Part shown: piece after piece, positions 1 through 12,949 of the stretch
Position numbering within the stretch: the stretch's first letter is position 1
Layout: the number at the start of each line of letters is the position of its first letter
DNA from: Amblyornis subalaris
Taxonomy: Eukaryota > Chordata > Aves > Passeriformes > Ptilonorhynchidae
Direction: 5' to 3'
DNA length: 64,000 bases
NCBI GenBank assembly: GCA_018881555.1
Contig: JACAXG010000069.1
Coordinates: 310,001-374,000 of the forward strand
Translations under genes and position numbers: made by a program
Notes under the pieces: generated by a model
Told to the model about the DNA's origin: nothing
What the model saw: only the letters and a program-made list of their open reading frames with translations
The model's database searches: none

Positions 1-885
1 GGCCCTAATCACATTCTTGAAAGTAAGCATGTGCAGAAATCTTTACAGGGTCGTGACCCAGGTCTCTATTGCTCCAGTTCACAGGAGGCCAACCTCCTTG
101 ACCTTGCCAGCCAAAATCCTCTTGTCATTGAGAGCTGTAAGATGCATAGCTCACCCCTCCAAGAGCTGACGTGTACATGCCCCCACCCAGCCGCTTTGAT
201 GGCTGTTAGTGTGGGCTGGACAAACTCTGGGTGTCTGTGAGTGAAAATGGTCTCCTACTAACCTGCACATCAGTACAGTGTGAACATCGTCGTTTTCAAG
301 GCAGCAAGTCTCAAACGGTGCCTTCTTTGCCAGCTCAAACATACCCACATTCCTCTAACATTTGTAATAACACCTGCATGATCGTCGGTCTCGAAAGCAG
401 TCAGGAGTTTAGTTAATTGTCAGGACTAGATGAAGCTAAGCAGATGCTTAACCTGAGACTCCACAAAGTGCCCCTGGCCCATATTTGGGATGGATCCTTG
501 GATTTTACAATATCACCCAAATAATTCTCCCTGTTTTTCTTTGTTAGAAGAGATTTTTAGTGAAAAAAAGAATCAGACCTTCATAGCTTGAATAGTCCTG
601 CTAAAGGCAAGTAAACTACCCATTTTTCTAAAATAAATATGAATTATTTACTTCCTATACTATGTACTTAACTATTTTGTTTGATGGAATCTTACATACT
701 TCTAGAATGAGGGTTTCAATTTATTCAGATCATATGACTATTTTGACATTTAAAAGTTGTTTCTTACTGTTGTACTGTAAGGAGTCCAGTGACAGGGAAA
801 AGACTGGGGCAGCCCTCCCACCCCTTTCCGTTTTAATAACATGACTTTTGTACTGGAAAATAAAACAAGTTTTACTTATATTGGG
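1..885 (+). other. Unassigned start of window; possible 3' UTR end
   Basis: No coding frame of cellular character is visible. The first 500 bases are less AT-rich than what follows. A canonical AATAAA lies at 859-864, followed 20-40 bases later by a G/T-rich stretch (about 881-905), the usual order for a vertebrate cleavage and polyadenylation site. This could be the tail of a transcript entering from the left on the plus strand. AATAAA is frequent in AT-rich DNA, so the support is weak and no gene can be named. Confidence 0.2.
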
Positions 886-1990
886 CCTGTGAGTATGTGC
901 TGGAACAACTCCTTTACACTATATATATTTTTGCTCATCAAGAAACTAAATCTAAATGCAAAACTAGAACATGTATACAGGTGTAAACTCTCCAAGTGGA
1001 ATGATATTAAAAGTAGGAGCACTTTACCATAACAGGACATCAAATAAAGGCTGGGTATTTTAGTTGTTTTTCTTAATTAGTTTGCCATCGACAAAGAAAT
1101 AGATTAGTGGTTAATAAACAGAATTGAACACACTAATAAAAAATAAGTTATAATCATATTTGTGTAAACATGCACACTTACATAAGTATTGGAAATAAAT
1201 ACAATATTTGAGCATAAGTGCCGTACAAATGTGTTTTCAAGCAGAAATGCAGAAGTCAGCTCTATTTTACATATTCCTTAAAACCACAACAAATGGTGTC
1301 AACAGAGTCCAGTATTGAGGCAGACACACCAGCTGTCCATTTCATGTCTCCCACGTACAGTTTGTATTTCTGCTGTATACTTTTTATTTGAACAGAGTAA
1401 ATACAATATAAAACTAAAATGGATGAAAAAACAGACTCCATTGTCAATTACCAGGGGAAAAAATCTTCAGAGGTATGTAATTAAAATATACAGACCCAGA
1501 TTCTGCTGGTTTATATTGATATAGATCCAGAGAAAGGAAAAACAGTGGTATTACTTTGGATTTGCTTATGCAGCTTAGAACTGAATCTGGACCATAAAAT
1601 TTAACAATCTGCATTTTGCATCAGGTGGCATTGTATACAGGCAAGTACTTCATGGTTTATAAATAGCACATATATTGTAAAAGGTGGTGCAAATATGGCA
1701 TTTCATGTTTTTACTTCTCACATTATTACCATATTCATTGTAATATTAAAGCCTCTTAAAGAGCTAGCTTTGAGTATGCACCTTTTTTAGAGGTCTTTTT
1801 TTATTTACTTTTATGGCACAGCTCATTCAAGATACAATGAAATGGCTGATAAAGGCTGTGCCAGAGGAGAGAGCAGTAGGGAAGGATAACGATCTCACTT
1901 TTATGAATAAAGTCTGTAGTCTTTCAGTCCAGAGAGTGTGCAGTTTTTCAGAATCAAGGGAGAAAGGCAAAAGGTCTCTGACAGCCAGGC
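886..1990. other. AT-rich noncoding stretch
   Basis: I see no gene, RNA or recognisable transposon here. Open frames are 60-70 codons and overlap on both strands, as expected by chance in AT-rich DNA. Confidence 0.6.
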
Positions 1991-1999
1991 TGTGCTGAC

Positions 2000-2290
2000 T
2001 GTGCCTCAGCCATCAATTATACACTGAGGAGCACAAAACTGCTTTCAGACCACAATGCCCTGCTGCCTCACCTGGAACAGTTGCTGAGAGCAGGGACTTT
2101 TGGTTTTCCCACTGCTGCCCGCTCACTGGCAGGTTGTATTCCAGGCTCAGTGTTTAATCCACGAGTCCCTCCGTGGTCAGAGGTGCCTCTCAGAGGCAGT
2201 CCCTGAAGCCTCCTGGGCAGCTTTCCACAGCCTGGGTTGTTGCCTGCCTCACCTCCTCTTCTCCCCACAGCTACTGTTCCCAAGAGCAAA
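2000..2290. other. GC-richer islet of unknown origin
   Basis: Composition rises sharply against the flanks. Short frames are open on both strands (73 codons minus, 64 plus) but neither resembles a protein I know. A CCCCACAG followed by CTACTG at the right edge resembles a 3' splice site, but no matching donor is evident. It could be a decayed repeat or a regulatory islet. Confidence 0.3.
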
Positions 2291-2418
2291 GTGAAGAGGA
2301 GGAAGAAAATGAGCTCAAATAAGAAGAAAGGAAGGAACTGAGAAGAAGGCGGGAATCAGAGAATTGTGAAGAGAGGAAGAGGATGGAACTACTACTATTA
2401 TTAATATTATTATTAAAA
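2291..2418 (+). repeat. Purine-rich tract followed by ACT/ATT microsatellite
   Basis: Positions about 2291-2388 on the plus strand are dominated by A and G (GAAG, GAGG and GGAA runs) with few pyrimidines. An ACTACTATTATT-type trinucleotide repeat follows to about 2418. The Leu/Ser/Asn-rich minus-strand frame here is a product of the simple sequence and not a gene. Confidence 0.75.
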
Positions 2419-2424
2419 TATAAG

Positions 2425-4440
2425 GTAGTATTGCAATTATATATTAATATAATGAATAATAGCAACAGTAACAATAGGATGAACCTCCAACAAATGTCTC
2501 CTGTCCCTTTGCCATTGCTTCAGAAGTTATGCTGTTGGGTACTTGAAATGGAGCAATGGACAAAGATAGCGTTTGCTTACACCCGCACTGTTTTGCTTTG
2601 GAAATATTTTAAAAATTTAATGTTAATCAAAAATCTAAAAAATAGTAATATTAATTAGCTTCACAGTAGACTTTCTAACTGATATTAAAAATCATCATTG
2701 TCATAATTAACTATTGTCTTGCTATCTGTTCATATTCCAAGTGAAACCCATAATGCGTCTTTTGTGCTGACCCTGGACTCTGGTGACCATGGAAGCATCT
2801 GAATTTATCAATTCTCATACAAAATTCACATCTGAAGTCCCTGGATCATTTTCCTCAAGGCACGTGCAAAAAACCTATCTAATTTGACCCTACAAAACAG
2901 AACAAAGTTATCTAACCATGTCTTAAATAAAGTTCCTTATTGAAACAGCTACATTAGTGATTGCAGACAGTTAAACATGTAGATAGATTCAATCTTTTCT
3001 TTCTTAATTTTACACTATAGTCACTAGATTTTTGACACTTCAGTGAAATACAGCTTCACACAGAGTGTATATATTGGTTCAGTGTACCCAAATATAACCT
3101 GACAAGCACCTGATAGGGATATACCACCATCACCTCAGACTCTCAGTGTTCAGATAAAAAAAGTAAAGTTGCAGTACAAATCAAAAATACCACAGATATT
3201 TTGATATGTGCTTAGATAGTTAATGCGACTTTCAAAATTAGCTGGAGTAACATTCTGTGCATTTATTTGGGTTTGTTATTTAAGCACAAATCATACAAGC
3301 ATCAGAATATCAAAAACCCAAACACAAACTGTGTAACATGCTCTTCCAATTTTTATCATCAATCTCCTTAAATTAGGAAGCACTCCATTCTGTTGAAGTC
3401 AGAGATTGGAATATTTCTTAGTTTCAGTAGTTTTAGGCAAAAACTTGCAAACAGGATGTGGAACTTGGAAGACAGAGGGTAAAAAACCCCAGCACAGTAC
3501 TAAACAGACAAAACCAGCATAGATTTCTTTTTTCATTAGTCCAGAGTTTTGGGGCCTGCATTGAAGTTTCAAATTTTTCAGGATGGCAACAGCGGCAAAT
3601 GTAGGAAAACCTGACTAGGCTCAGTGTCTACAGCTTCTTTTACCCAGGCAGATGGTTCATTGTTGCAATGTTAAAGCTGCAATTGAGACAGATGAAAAGT
3701 CATTCCTCAGATCTCTGTGGTTTTTGTGGTGAAAATATGCCCATGCAATGAGTACATCAGTGCACAGACAGTTGCGTTTCCAGTGTTTCCAACTCATAAT
3801 TTTATTTCTGGTCATGAAGTAATCAGTTTTCTTTAAAAAGCTCCCACAATAAGTACTGAGCATTCTGATCTGCTCTGTTATTTACAGCTGGGAAGAAAAA
3901 TAGGAGAATGAAATACAGTGCCCTTCAGAGGCTCAGAAATAACAAGGCAAACACACAAAAAAGTCTTCAAAAAAGACAGAGATAAGAATAAGAAAATGAA
4001 ATGAAATCAAATGAGTGGAGATTTTAAAGAGATTTTTCTGATCAGGAAACTCACAATTGTTCTTAGAAGTGCTAGTAGGGCAACTCATACTTTTCTCAGT
4101 AAATATGAACTAGAGCCCCAAATGTGACTAATACTATAATAATACAACTCTCATATCAGTAAAAAATACATACAAGATGAATGACTGATAGGAAAACTTC
4201 TATAAAAGAATACTTAATAAAAAATAAACACGTGCTTAAATTATTGTATCACATCTTTAAACTTAAAAGTACCTTACTTAGAACTTCTGGGATTACTTTC
4301 TTGTCATAATTTTCAATAGCTCCTATTTTTAGTAGGACACAGTTTTACAGGACAGTCAAATGACAGAAATTATTCTGAAATTTGGATCCTGCTTGTAAAC
4401 AGTTCTCGTTAAGGAGACGAAATAATTGTGTTCCAAAGTA
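2425..4440. other. AT-rich noncoding stretch
   Basis: Nothing identifiable. One 68-codon minus-strand frame (3657-3863) has no recognisable motif and no support. Confidence 0.6.
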
Positions 4441-4459
4441 TTTCATGTTTGGTATTTTC

Positions 4460-4562
4460 TAAATCCTTTTCATTTTTCTTTTTCAGCTGGGCATTTTTAG
4501 CGCAAAACAGCCAACAATAGTTAAAAGAGAGAATGCAGAAATGTAAAAAAGTAATCAAATAA
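4460..4562 (+). other. Candidate terminal exon (splice acceptor, short frame, AATAAA)
   Basis: A strong 3' splice-like site ends at 4486: a near-continuous pyrimidine run closing in TTTTTCAG. The frame starting CTG GGC ATT at 4487 stays open for 19 codons and stops at TAA. An AATAAA lies at about 4557-4562 and a T-rich tract follows at 4613-4632. Acceptor, stop, poly(A) signal and T-rich downstream element is the order of a small last exon. The peptide is not recognised and no upstream exon is identified, so chance remains the leading alternative. Confidence 0.2.
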
Positions 4563-4779
4563 AAGATTTCATTTTGAGGAAACAAAGCAATCTTTTAAAC
4601 CCGGAGCTCTCTTTTATTTATTTTTTTTTTCCTTCCATTTAGTACAATTTGGCCTGAGCAGAAAATGTTTTGGCTTTTCTGATAAGTCAGGCAGCCTGAG
4701 AAACAGTTATTCCTTTAATTAGTGTTTTCTTTGCGCTATAATCTTATTGATGAAAACACAGAACACTTGGTGCCTGTCT

Positions 4780-4935
4780 TTGCTGTGGATTGAGCAAGGA
4801 CTGGTACCTCCAAAGGTGCTGGTGCTGGGTCTGGACTCAGAAGAGGCACTGCTGCAGCAGCAGGGACGCCTGACGGGGTTACCATAGCCAGCTGATTGGC
4901 AGGAAACATCGCCTTGGAGGCGGCACCAGGCTTGC
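4780..4935. other. GC-richer islet of unknown origin
   Basis: A 150-base block with CAG/CTG-rich words and several CpGs lies inside AT-rich flanks. There is no long open frame and no recognisable repeat family. It may be a decayed mobile element or a small regulatory element. Confidence 0.3.
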
Positions 4936-4939
4936 AGGG

Positions 4940-6100
4940 AATGCTGTTTCCTGACCTGTTTGTTTGTTAGAGTAGCACTGCATTTTTATGCCTCAAGCTC
5001 CTGGTTCGGGTAGGTGTGACGTTGTAGTTGTATGTGTCATCTTCTTGGATCTAGCTATTGTCTCTTCAATGCGTGTTATAGATACATTTTTTCTGGGTCA
5101 CCTTCGCATATTAACCCCTAGATATTTACCTTGTTTCTTCTTTGGAGGAAGTTATTTAATTGGATTTGGTGTCCTGAGGTTGAATTCCAATTTAGTATAA
5201 CTTGCAGGAGATCACTCTTAGAGACAGCAGAGCAGTTCGAACTGCACATGAGTGAGCAGATTGTTCCAAGGCTCTGCTAGGGTCTGTGCTCACCTCAGCC
5301 TCTTGACTCATATGAAAGCTAGAAAATCTCCCTCAAACTCTTCCTTTCCTGGATGGGTTTTAACCGAGATTAGTTAGAGATTCTTCTCTTCTCTTAAACA
5401 AGCCCAGACAAGGTATTAAAAGCTGTCAGTATCATTCTGCTGCTGCAAGAGTCTATCCTAACATTGCAGGCTATATCTGTGCTGTGTCCATCTGTGTTAG
5501 ATGACTCCAAAAGCACGTGACATGCAAAAGAGATGATGCAGGAGCACGGAGGTGTCAACATGTTGCTCTGCTGGACTGGTTCAGCTGACTCCATCAGTAA
5601 GACAGAAAACTAGTGTTGCTGCAGACAGTGGTAACACCGCTGCAGAAAGTGGTATTAATCCAACAAACACTATTTTCAGTAGCAGAGTGTGTGACGTGCA
5701 TGGCTTGCAGTTCTGCCATCCCATATACTGTCCTGCCTTATACATCCATTACCTGCTGGTTGCCACACCTGAGTGGGTTGAGAGGAGCTATGGGCTTGTT
5801 CCTGTGCCTGGGCCTGCATCTTCACAAATGTGTCTTCTTTAAAGAGAGAAGACATATGCAGTAAATGAGACTTATCTCATTACCTCCGTATTGGTTGGTC
5901 TCTGCCTTTCCTCAGAAAAAGGAAAAGAGAAGCCTCTTTCTTACAAAAGTTCTCTAATTAGAGAGCTTCTTATTGATATCAAAGCATGTTAAGTTTGAGA
6001 AACATTCATCATATATACATGTACATAGAAGTTCTAAACAGAAAAGTAGGTCAATGGTCACTTTGCCAAAACTCTTGCAATTGAGTTGTAATCAAGCGCT
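4940..6100. other. Noncoding stretch, nothing recognised
   Basis: Two overlapping plus-strand frames of 96 and 83 codons (5552-5864) are in different phases of the same DNA. They have no recognisable domain and no splice or promoter support, so I treat them as chance. Confidence 0.55.
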
Positions 6101-6104
6101 TGGC

Positions 6105-6290
6105 TTCAGGCGAGGCTGCTGAAATGCTGTAATTTGGTTTCAGTTTGATGCCTGGTGCTGTGTCTCCTTGGGCTGGGTACTCTGCTGCTGGCTGGAGCGC
6201 CAGGGTCAGACCCAGGCTGCAGCTGCCTCCTGGGAATCCCCGCAAACACCTGCACACACAGACACTTCCACTCTCTGCAGCCAGAACTAA
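6105..6290. other. GC-richer islet of unknown origin
   Basis: The block has high GC and CTG/CAG content and sits in AT-rich flanks. A 129-codon minus-strand frame (6106-6495) crosses it but changes composition abruptly at the islet edge, being hydrophobic and Tyr-rich in one half and Pro/Arg/Ser-rich in the other. That indicates a composition artefact and not a protein. Confidence 0.3.
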
Positions 6291-6781
6291 GAAATAAAGG
6301 CCAGTTTATGCCTCCTATTCCCCTCTGTATGTGAGTGAGGTAGAATCTGTAAGGAATTAAAAAAAAATTATTTAGCAAATAGGAACTTAAAATGAAATAT
6401 GGATATATCAATAACGAAGCTGAATGTACGTGTGAATACAAACTGCGTGTTGTCACTGAAGTTTTTTGTTTGGACTCGGTTTTGTTTGTTCTCACTGATT
6501 TGTAAACAAGAAAATTATAAAATGATAAATTTATTATAACAAAATATAGAACAGTAAGAAATGGTTTATATCAGTACTGGGAGATTCTTAGTATTTTATG
6601 CATTTAAATGGAGTGATATGTAGAACTCTTAGAATGGGAGATTGAAAATATTTCAAGAAGTCTGACTCTGATAATTAAAGAAGATAATAATCTGAACCTA
6701 GATGAAAATAAAGTTTTTCCTTGCAGCAGCTAAGAAGAAGAGAGACAGAATGATGCTATTGATTTTAAAGATTTTTAAATT

Positions 6782-6832
6782 ATAAAAAAACAAACACAAA
6801 CCCAAACCCAACCCAAATACAAAACTCCTTGT
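6782..6832 (+). repeat. C/A-only-like simple tract (AAACCC-type)
   Basis: The plus strand is nearly all A and C here, with imperfect AAAC and AAACCC units. It is not the vertebrate telomere unit (TTAGGG/CCCTAA), so it is a simple repeat and not an interstitial telomere block. Confidence 0.65.
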
Positions 6833-6959
6833 AACTTCCCGTAGGATTTTATTGTATGATGATATTAATGAAGAACAGCTGAGACCATGGTGAAGGATAA
6901 TGAACCCTCCTCATCAGTGGGGTTACATACCAATATATTTTCATGTTCTGGAGCCAGAA

Positions 6960-7062
6960 GCTGTCACACGATAGAGTGCTGAGAAACTGATGAAATCCTA
7001 GAGTAGTACTTAAACATAAAGTAACCAGGTCTTTTCCAACCTTGATAATTTTATGATTGTAC
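6960..7062 (+). mobile_element. Probable decayed CR1 3' tail
   Basis: The end of this segment (about 7028-7062) reads as a diverged sense CR1 terminus: a TTTTCCAACCTTGAT-like word followed by ATTTTATGATTGTA, which resembles the octamer tail. Upstream similarity is too weak to delimit. It could be coincidental. Confidence 0.35.
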
Positions 7063-7064
7063 TT

Positions 7065-10000
7065 TTCTACTCTATTATAGACAGTCCTATCTTGGGACAC
7101 TGCATCCAATGTAAAATGTCAGTGTTGGGTGCAGAAACTCTCACTGACTCCCTGTCAGGAACTTTCAGCTCACGGCCCTTCCTGTACTGGCCCAGCCTTG
7201 GTGGGATGCACTATGACATGTAGAGAAACATGTGACTTGTCTAAGAGCTGTGGACAGCTGAGAGCCAAAAACGAACCATCTCCACTAATGTTTTTTCCAA
7301 TCTCAACAATCTACGGAAAACGAACAGGATATCCTCTACACAGGTAATACCAACCTGAGCCCACATGGTGTACAGCTCTCATCCCTGTTTCACCATGTAC
7401 TCTGGGCATTCCTGAAGCATGGCAAAATGCAGACTTGTTCTTGTTGTGGACTATCAATCTATTTGACCTCTTGAAATTTTTTTTGGAGGGAGGGAACTTT
7501 CTGACAGAAAATGCTCTTTAGTTTTTCATTTTAGTAATTTTTGACATTTGTTTGAGTTATTTCTTTTGCTTCATTTCATTTTTTTTAGTACTGTTTTGAT
7601 GTTAAGTTCTCTTATAAAGTATTATTTGTGTACATGGTATGTATACATCAAGATAGTATGCAGAAATGACAATTTCTCCAAGTATTGTCATTGGGAAGCC
7701 TGTTATTGAGGGTCCAGAAAAATTCAGTGCAATATTCCTTGCACAAAAAAAAGTGAAAAAAATTTGGGCATTACACTGATTTACTAATTTGTGTTAGTGT
7801 ACTAACCACAGGAAAACTGTCCAAATAGGCAAGGAAAGAGAAGAACCATTTGCTGTTAAATTACTGGCAGAAGTGAGGAAAAAAGTTTGCTGAAAACATT
7901 TTTTATGGTCAATTCAGAAACTGACTGTGGCTTTTACGGCTGATTCTGCCACACCAAAATGGGCTGTGCCTCATCTTGTTCTTTTATTTTGGGTACAGTA
8001 CTTTCTACCCAGAAATAAGAATGTTAAAAGTAGAAAAATTCTTTATCAATGGAGCTATGCTACCAAATGTTATTTTAGCTTATGAGAACATGGTGGCTTA
8101 TCCTTACATTTCTATTTGTAGCTGATGCAAGGAACCTATATTTTTCCATATATATCAAAGACTGTCATAAGTAATAAAGTTATGGAACAAAAGTATGTTA
8201 AGAAAAGTGTATATAAAAGGCTAAGTCTGCCTGTGGAAGGCAAATCAGGAATAAAAAATAAAAGTACTGTAGTATGCAAAAGGAGTTGGAATGAAATACA
8301 ACCACTGGGTTAAAAGAGGTTTAGAAGTTTTCACAGGACTTGCTGGAAAATATACATCGCTTGTATGAGAAGATTTGGGTTTATTAGTAATAGTCTGGGT
8401 AAAATTTCAGGATTTAAGAGAATACCAATAAAGTGAAGACTGACACTAACCAGACCATGCTATAAATACCACACAAAGAGACCAAACAAGCCCTTTACTG
8501 AAAGACATGCTTGACGTTCTGCTTCACTGCTAGTCTGTAACAATAGGAAGAAACCTGTTGTCTCTGTAGAATTAGTTCAGTTAAATAAACTGCTCAAAAT
8601 GCTATTGTTTAGGTCTGACAGCAGCTGCTTACTGTGGTTCCTGTTTATGCATGATCAGCTGATGCAGCTTAAAGTCTGCTGCAGTGTGCCTGTAACACAC
8701 ATACATTTTAAACTGTGCCATTTGGCATATAGAGTCAGTTCCCTGTTGCTTTGCATAAATACCTCGTGGTTCTCATCAAGTGGTAAGCATAGCTCAAGAT
8801 GTAATGCGGGTTGCTCCTCTAAGGAGGACATTTTCAGAGATTCACTTCTACGAAGGTGAATTGGCTTATACCTGCAATTTAACCACATATGACTCTCAGA
8901 GGAATTACACTTTTCATATTTGACTGGAAATGTAAAGTTGAGTTTGGATTGCAGAATAAAATCTGCAGTAAAAAGAAATAAAATCAATTATTTCATGAGT
9001 ATCGATAGGAAGGCATTTTTTTCCTGAATGGCAGACACAAAGATTAGGAGCAGAATTCTCTAAGAATATATTACCTCTACAAGGAGACTGCATTTTGTTC
9101 TGATGAGGAATATATCTATTGTTAATAAGTGTGCATTTTTAAAATGAACAAGACAGGTTACATTTCTGAAAGGTCTCTCCTCCAGACATCAAACAATGCA
9201 GGCACATTCAAGTGCTTCATTTTGCAGTTGGTTTGTCTTTTACTACACTAGTGGTGGACATTCAAGTCTGGGAGATAACACAGATATCGATAAATACATT
9301 CTCTACACCACTTAAGTGAACCATTCAGCCTTTCATAACTGTGACCTATAATATTTTACTAATATAAACTTTGTGCTCACTGGTAATCATGGGATAATAA
9401 TTCACTAAACAGCTAGAAGAGAGCTCAGCTCAAGCTCCCTACAGACATATGTCAGAAACAGATTATAGGGTAAGAGGCAGAGAAAATTAAATTTTAACTC
9501 CCTCCCCTCATACATAAACTCAAAAGACTCTCCAAAACAAACAAATATATCCTCAGCTGTTAGGAAGGAGAGAAATCAGTACTGAAAACTGGATTAGAAG
9601 GTTGGTTTCATGGGGACAGAAGGGAGCAGAAAGCAAACTTCCTATTATCAGCTGACTCTCACTGAAAGCATGATCTTCTAATCCGATCCAGAAAAAGCTT
9701 TAGCTGAAGTCAACAAGGCTGGACTCTTTAAAGTTCCCGAAGAGTTCACAATTCTTAATAAATGAATAATTGAATAATTGAAAATTAATACCACCACTTA
9801 AAGACTGTTCTCTGTAGTATAAAAGAAAGAAAATATGAGATAGAGATCCTTATGTTTTCCAAATTATGACAAGACATTGAAATCTATCTTCTTAACTCTA
9901 ACATGTGTTTACAAGTTTAGTAGCAGTGAGTTGCAGTAAATGTCATATTATTATGCAGAATGTATTTGTAGCTCATTTGTATGTTCATAGTAAATTTGAG

Positions 10001-12170
10001 GCACAAGAAGCAGGATTTAAAGACTAGTAGTTTTTATGAATAAAGACTTCTAATTTAGGTTCTAAACTCTGAAAACTGACACAAAATAAAAGCAGCTTTT
10101 AGCTAGGCTTTCATACTACTATGGATAAGATTCACAAACTGGAGAATTATATAAATTGTCTGGTGGAATAAGAAATGTCAACGTTTCCTCTTAAATCAAC
10201 AAAAATAACATTTGTGATGTCATAAGTCCTTTGTGATTTATTAAGCAGCACTATTTTTGGAGATGAAGTGAACGCCACATTTGGTGCTTTTGAATCTGAA
10301 AGTAGGAAGGAATATATGGGTTGTTTTTTTTCATTTTGTTTTTTTCTTTAATTCAGAGGTAACCCATAGTCTTCAACTGACAATAATATATACCATTTAA
10401 CACTAAATTTACATCAACATGCTATTCAGTAGCACAAGATATTCAGAATAAATTTTTAGTGTGATTAACGTATTCACATTCTGAACATGACATTTAGTTG
10501 AATTTAAATTCATTAAAATACAATTAAAAGGACAGACAGTTGGAATATCAAATAAAGAAAATTTAATGGCTCAATTCTGTTTATTTGCATTCTTCTCTAA
10601 GTACTCAGAAAGATGACTGTGTGTCTTTGAGGATTTTTCAGATGAGATTGTTTACGCATGTAAATGAGAATATAAAATATAAGTATAAATCAGAATGTCC
10701 CTCAGAACTGTATTGCCCCACCATGCATTATTACAAACAAGAGATCTTAAATAAGTTTACCAAAGCGGCTAGCAGATTAAATCAGCTAAGGTATGGTAAG
10801 GCATAGGAAAAGGAGTTCACCTGGTGTTCCCAGGTAAATGATCTGTACCTGAGAATGTAATATAGCTTGTTTTATTCCAGCTTGGCATCAAAATACACAA
10901 AGCATTACTGCCTTTCTTCTGGATCAGAATGAATTTGGCCAGAACAAGGCCAAGTTCTTATCATGATAATCCCCATGAGCTTAGAGCAAGGAGGTTTTGG
11001 CCTATGTTTAATTAAAGCTGCATTACAGTACTTAGACATCTGTTACATTTGTACATTGTGGGTCAAGGGCTCAGCTCAAGCTTCTCTTCTAAGGTCTGTC
11101 TGGTCACTGCTGAGCCTTTTTTCCCCCTCCAATGTTTTTATAGATAAACCATGACTTCCGTGTTCAAGGACACTTTCCCTCATCAGGGAAAGGCGTGTAA
11201 CTTGGTCCTTCAATTCTAGCATTTTGAGACTTTAATAAAAATATTTACAGAGAAACCTTCCAAAGAAGTTTAATGAGCCACAGTGTGCAAGCAGTAATGG
11301 GGATGGATACAAACTTCATCCTTAAGTCAGACTCTTAGAATGATAAGGTGTGTGTGTAAGCATTGCAGTTAGGTACAACATTATATTGTCTTTATTTGAA
11401 CACCTGCCAACAATCGTTTTCCTATATTTACATAATTCTTCGCTATTTCTATCTATTATTTTACATAATATATTTTGGCACTTTCTTTCGTTCCCTTCCA
11501 GCCCCCATTCAAAACAACCTAATGCAATAAATTTGTCCCTCTTTATGTAAACCTTTAGTTTCAATCAATAAGACTAATCACATGATTAGACATTTAGACA
11601 TATACTTCCTTAACAAATACCTATGACAGTTTAAGATTGCCCTCTTTCCCCCTCTTAAATTACTTCTGTCATGGCTTTATTGACAAGAGAGAATATTTGA
11701 GTACACTGCAGGCATGTCAGAAAAAAGTACCGCAGTTTGTATGGGAAATTTTTGCTTTAGATCAGTGTAAAAAGTTGTATTTGAAATGTTTTGTTAAATT
11801 AGCTCATCTCTGACAAATGTATCAGAGTTGCCATGGCTGAATCTCTTCCCTTCCTTAGCATCCACTAAATGGAAGACTGTAATGAGCAGCTGCTCATGTC
11901 TAGTAAATTTTCAAGGAAAGACACAGTGTTCATCCTTCCACCGTCTATGAAAGGGCTGGCCAAGGGCTCACCACCACCCCAGCAAGGGTGCAAGATGGGT
12001 GTCTTGAACAAAGACAACTCTTTGGACCAGATGATTGTTGGAGGGCACAGGTGTGGAAAACTCATATTATTTACTGTCTGCATCTGAAATTATCTTTTTG
12101 TAACTTACAATGTCTCATGTTGGGTCTCGGTTAGGAATGGTGGCTATTTTGTGGTATCAGTCCTTCTACA
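7065..12170. other. AT-rich noncoding stretch
   Basis: No gene or transposon is recognised. The longest frames are a 110-codon one on the minus strand (8655-8987) and mutually antisense 72-codon frames at 11865-12087. None has a recognisable motif. There is a short TG run near 11349. Confidence 0.55.
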
Positions 12171-12175
12171 AAAGA

Positions 12176-12240
12176 AAATATGTGTATGAATATATATGTA
12201 TATGCATGAATATGTATGTATATGTAGATATTTATGTGAT
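12176..12240 (+). repeat. TATG/TA simple repeat
   Basis: An imperfect alternation of TATG, TGAA and TATA words runs for about 65 bases. It is a degenerate microsatellite with no coding or regulatory reading beyond that. Confidence 0.7.
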
Positions 12241-12949
12241 AGGTACTAAATGACTCTGTGTGAACAGAATTCTTCTAGGAAAAGAGAGGTTGTTTATCAT
12301 CAAGTCTTAAATTTTGTTGTGTTTTTACCCTCATACCAGTTTAGACATGGTTAGTTTATTCCAAAAAATTAATGAAAAATGGATTTATTTTGGAAATATG
12401 CCAGTGAAACTATATTTCCATCTATTATTAGCACATATATGAACTTCAAGTGATCAGGCAATGTATTTGGATACTCTTGTCCTTACTGTCGCTTAAGAAA
12501 AGGATAAATTTCCATTCACATTCTGGGAAATGCATTATGTTTGGTAAAGAATCCTTCAAAATAACAAACAATGAAGGCACACCTATGAGTATAAATAACT
12601 TTTTCCTAAGCAATTTCATCTGTAAAATTTTCCGTCTGAATTTTGACCTAACCTAAAGGAGTATCAAACTCTACTCTGGCAAACTGTTTGGGATATCCCT
12701 CATCTGCTTTTCCCATGATTTTAGGAAAGTGGTGTGTTCTGGCTCAGTGATGACAGAATGTGAAAATTTCATAGTGCAAGGCATTGTATTCTGGAAGGGT
12801 ATAAAAGAAAAGATATATAACCTAATCAGATTGCTGAACAGCAAGTGTATTTCTTTCAAAGTAAATAGCTTCTGCAAAATATTATTTATATAGTTCTTGC
12901 AAATTGGCTTGAAGTGTTGTTTAGACAATCTTATTATGTATAAAGATAA

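Noticed and set aside
6106..6495. 129-codon minus-strand open frame
   Set aside because: Composition changes abruptly at the GC islet edge, there is no domain, and it looks like an artefact.
6782..6832. Interstitial telomere repeat
   Set aside because: Units are AAACCC-like and imperfect, not the vertebrate TTAGGG/CCCTAA unit.
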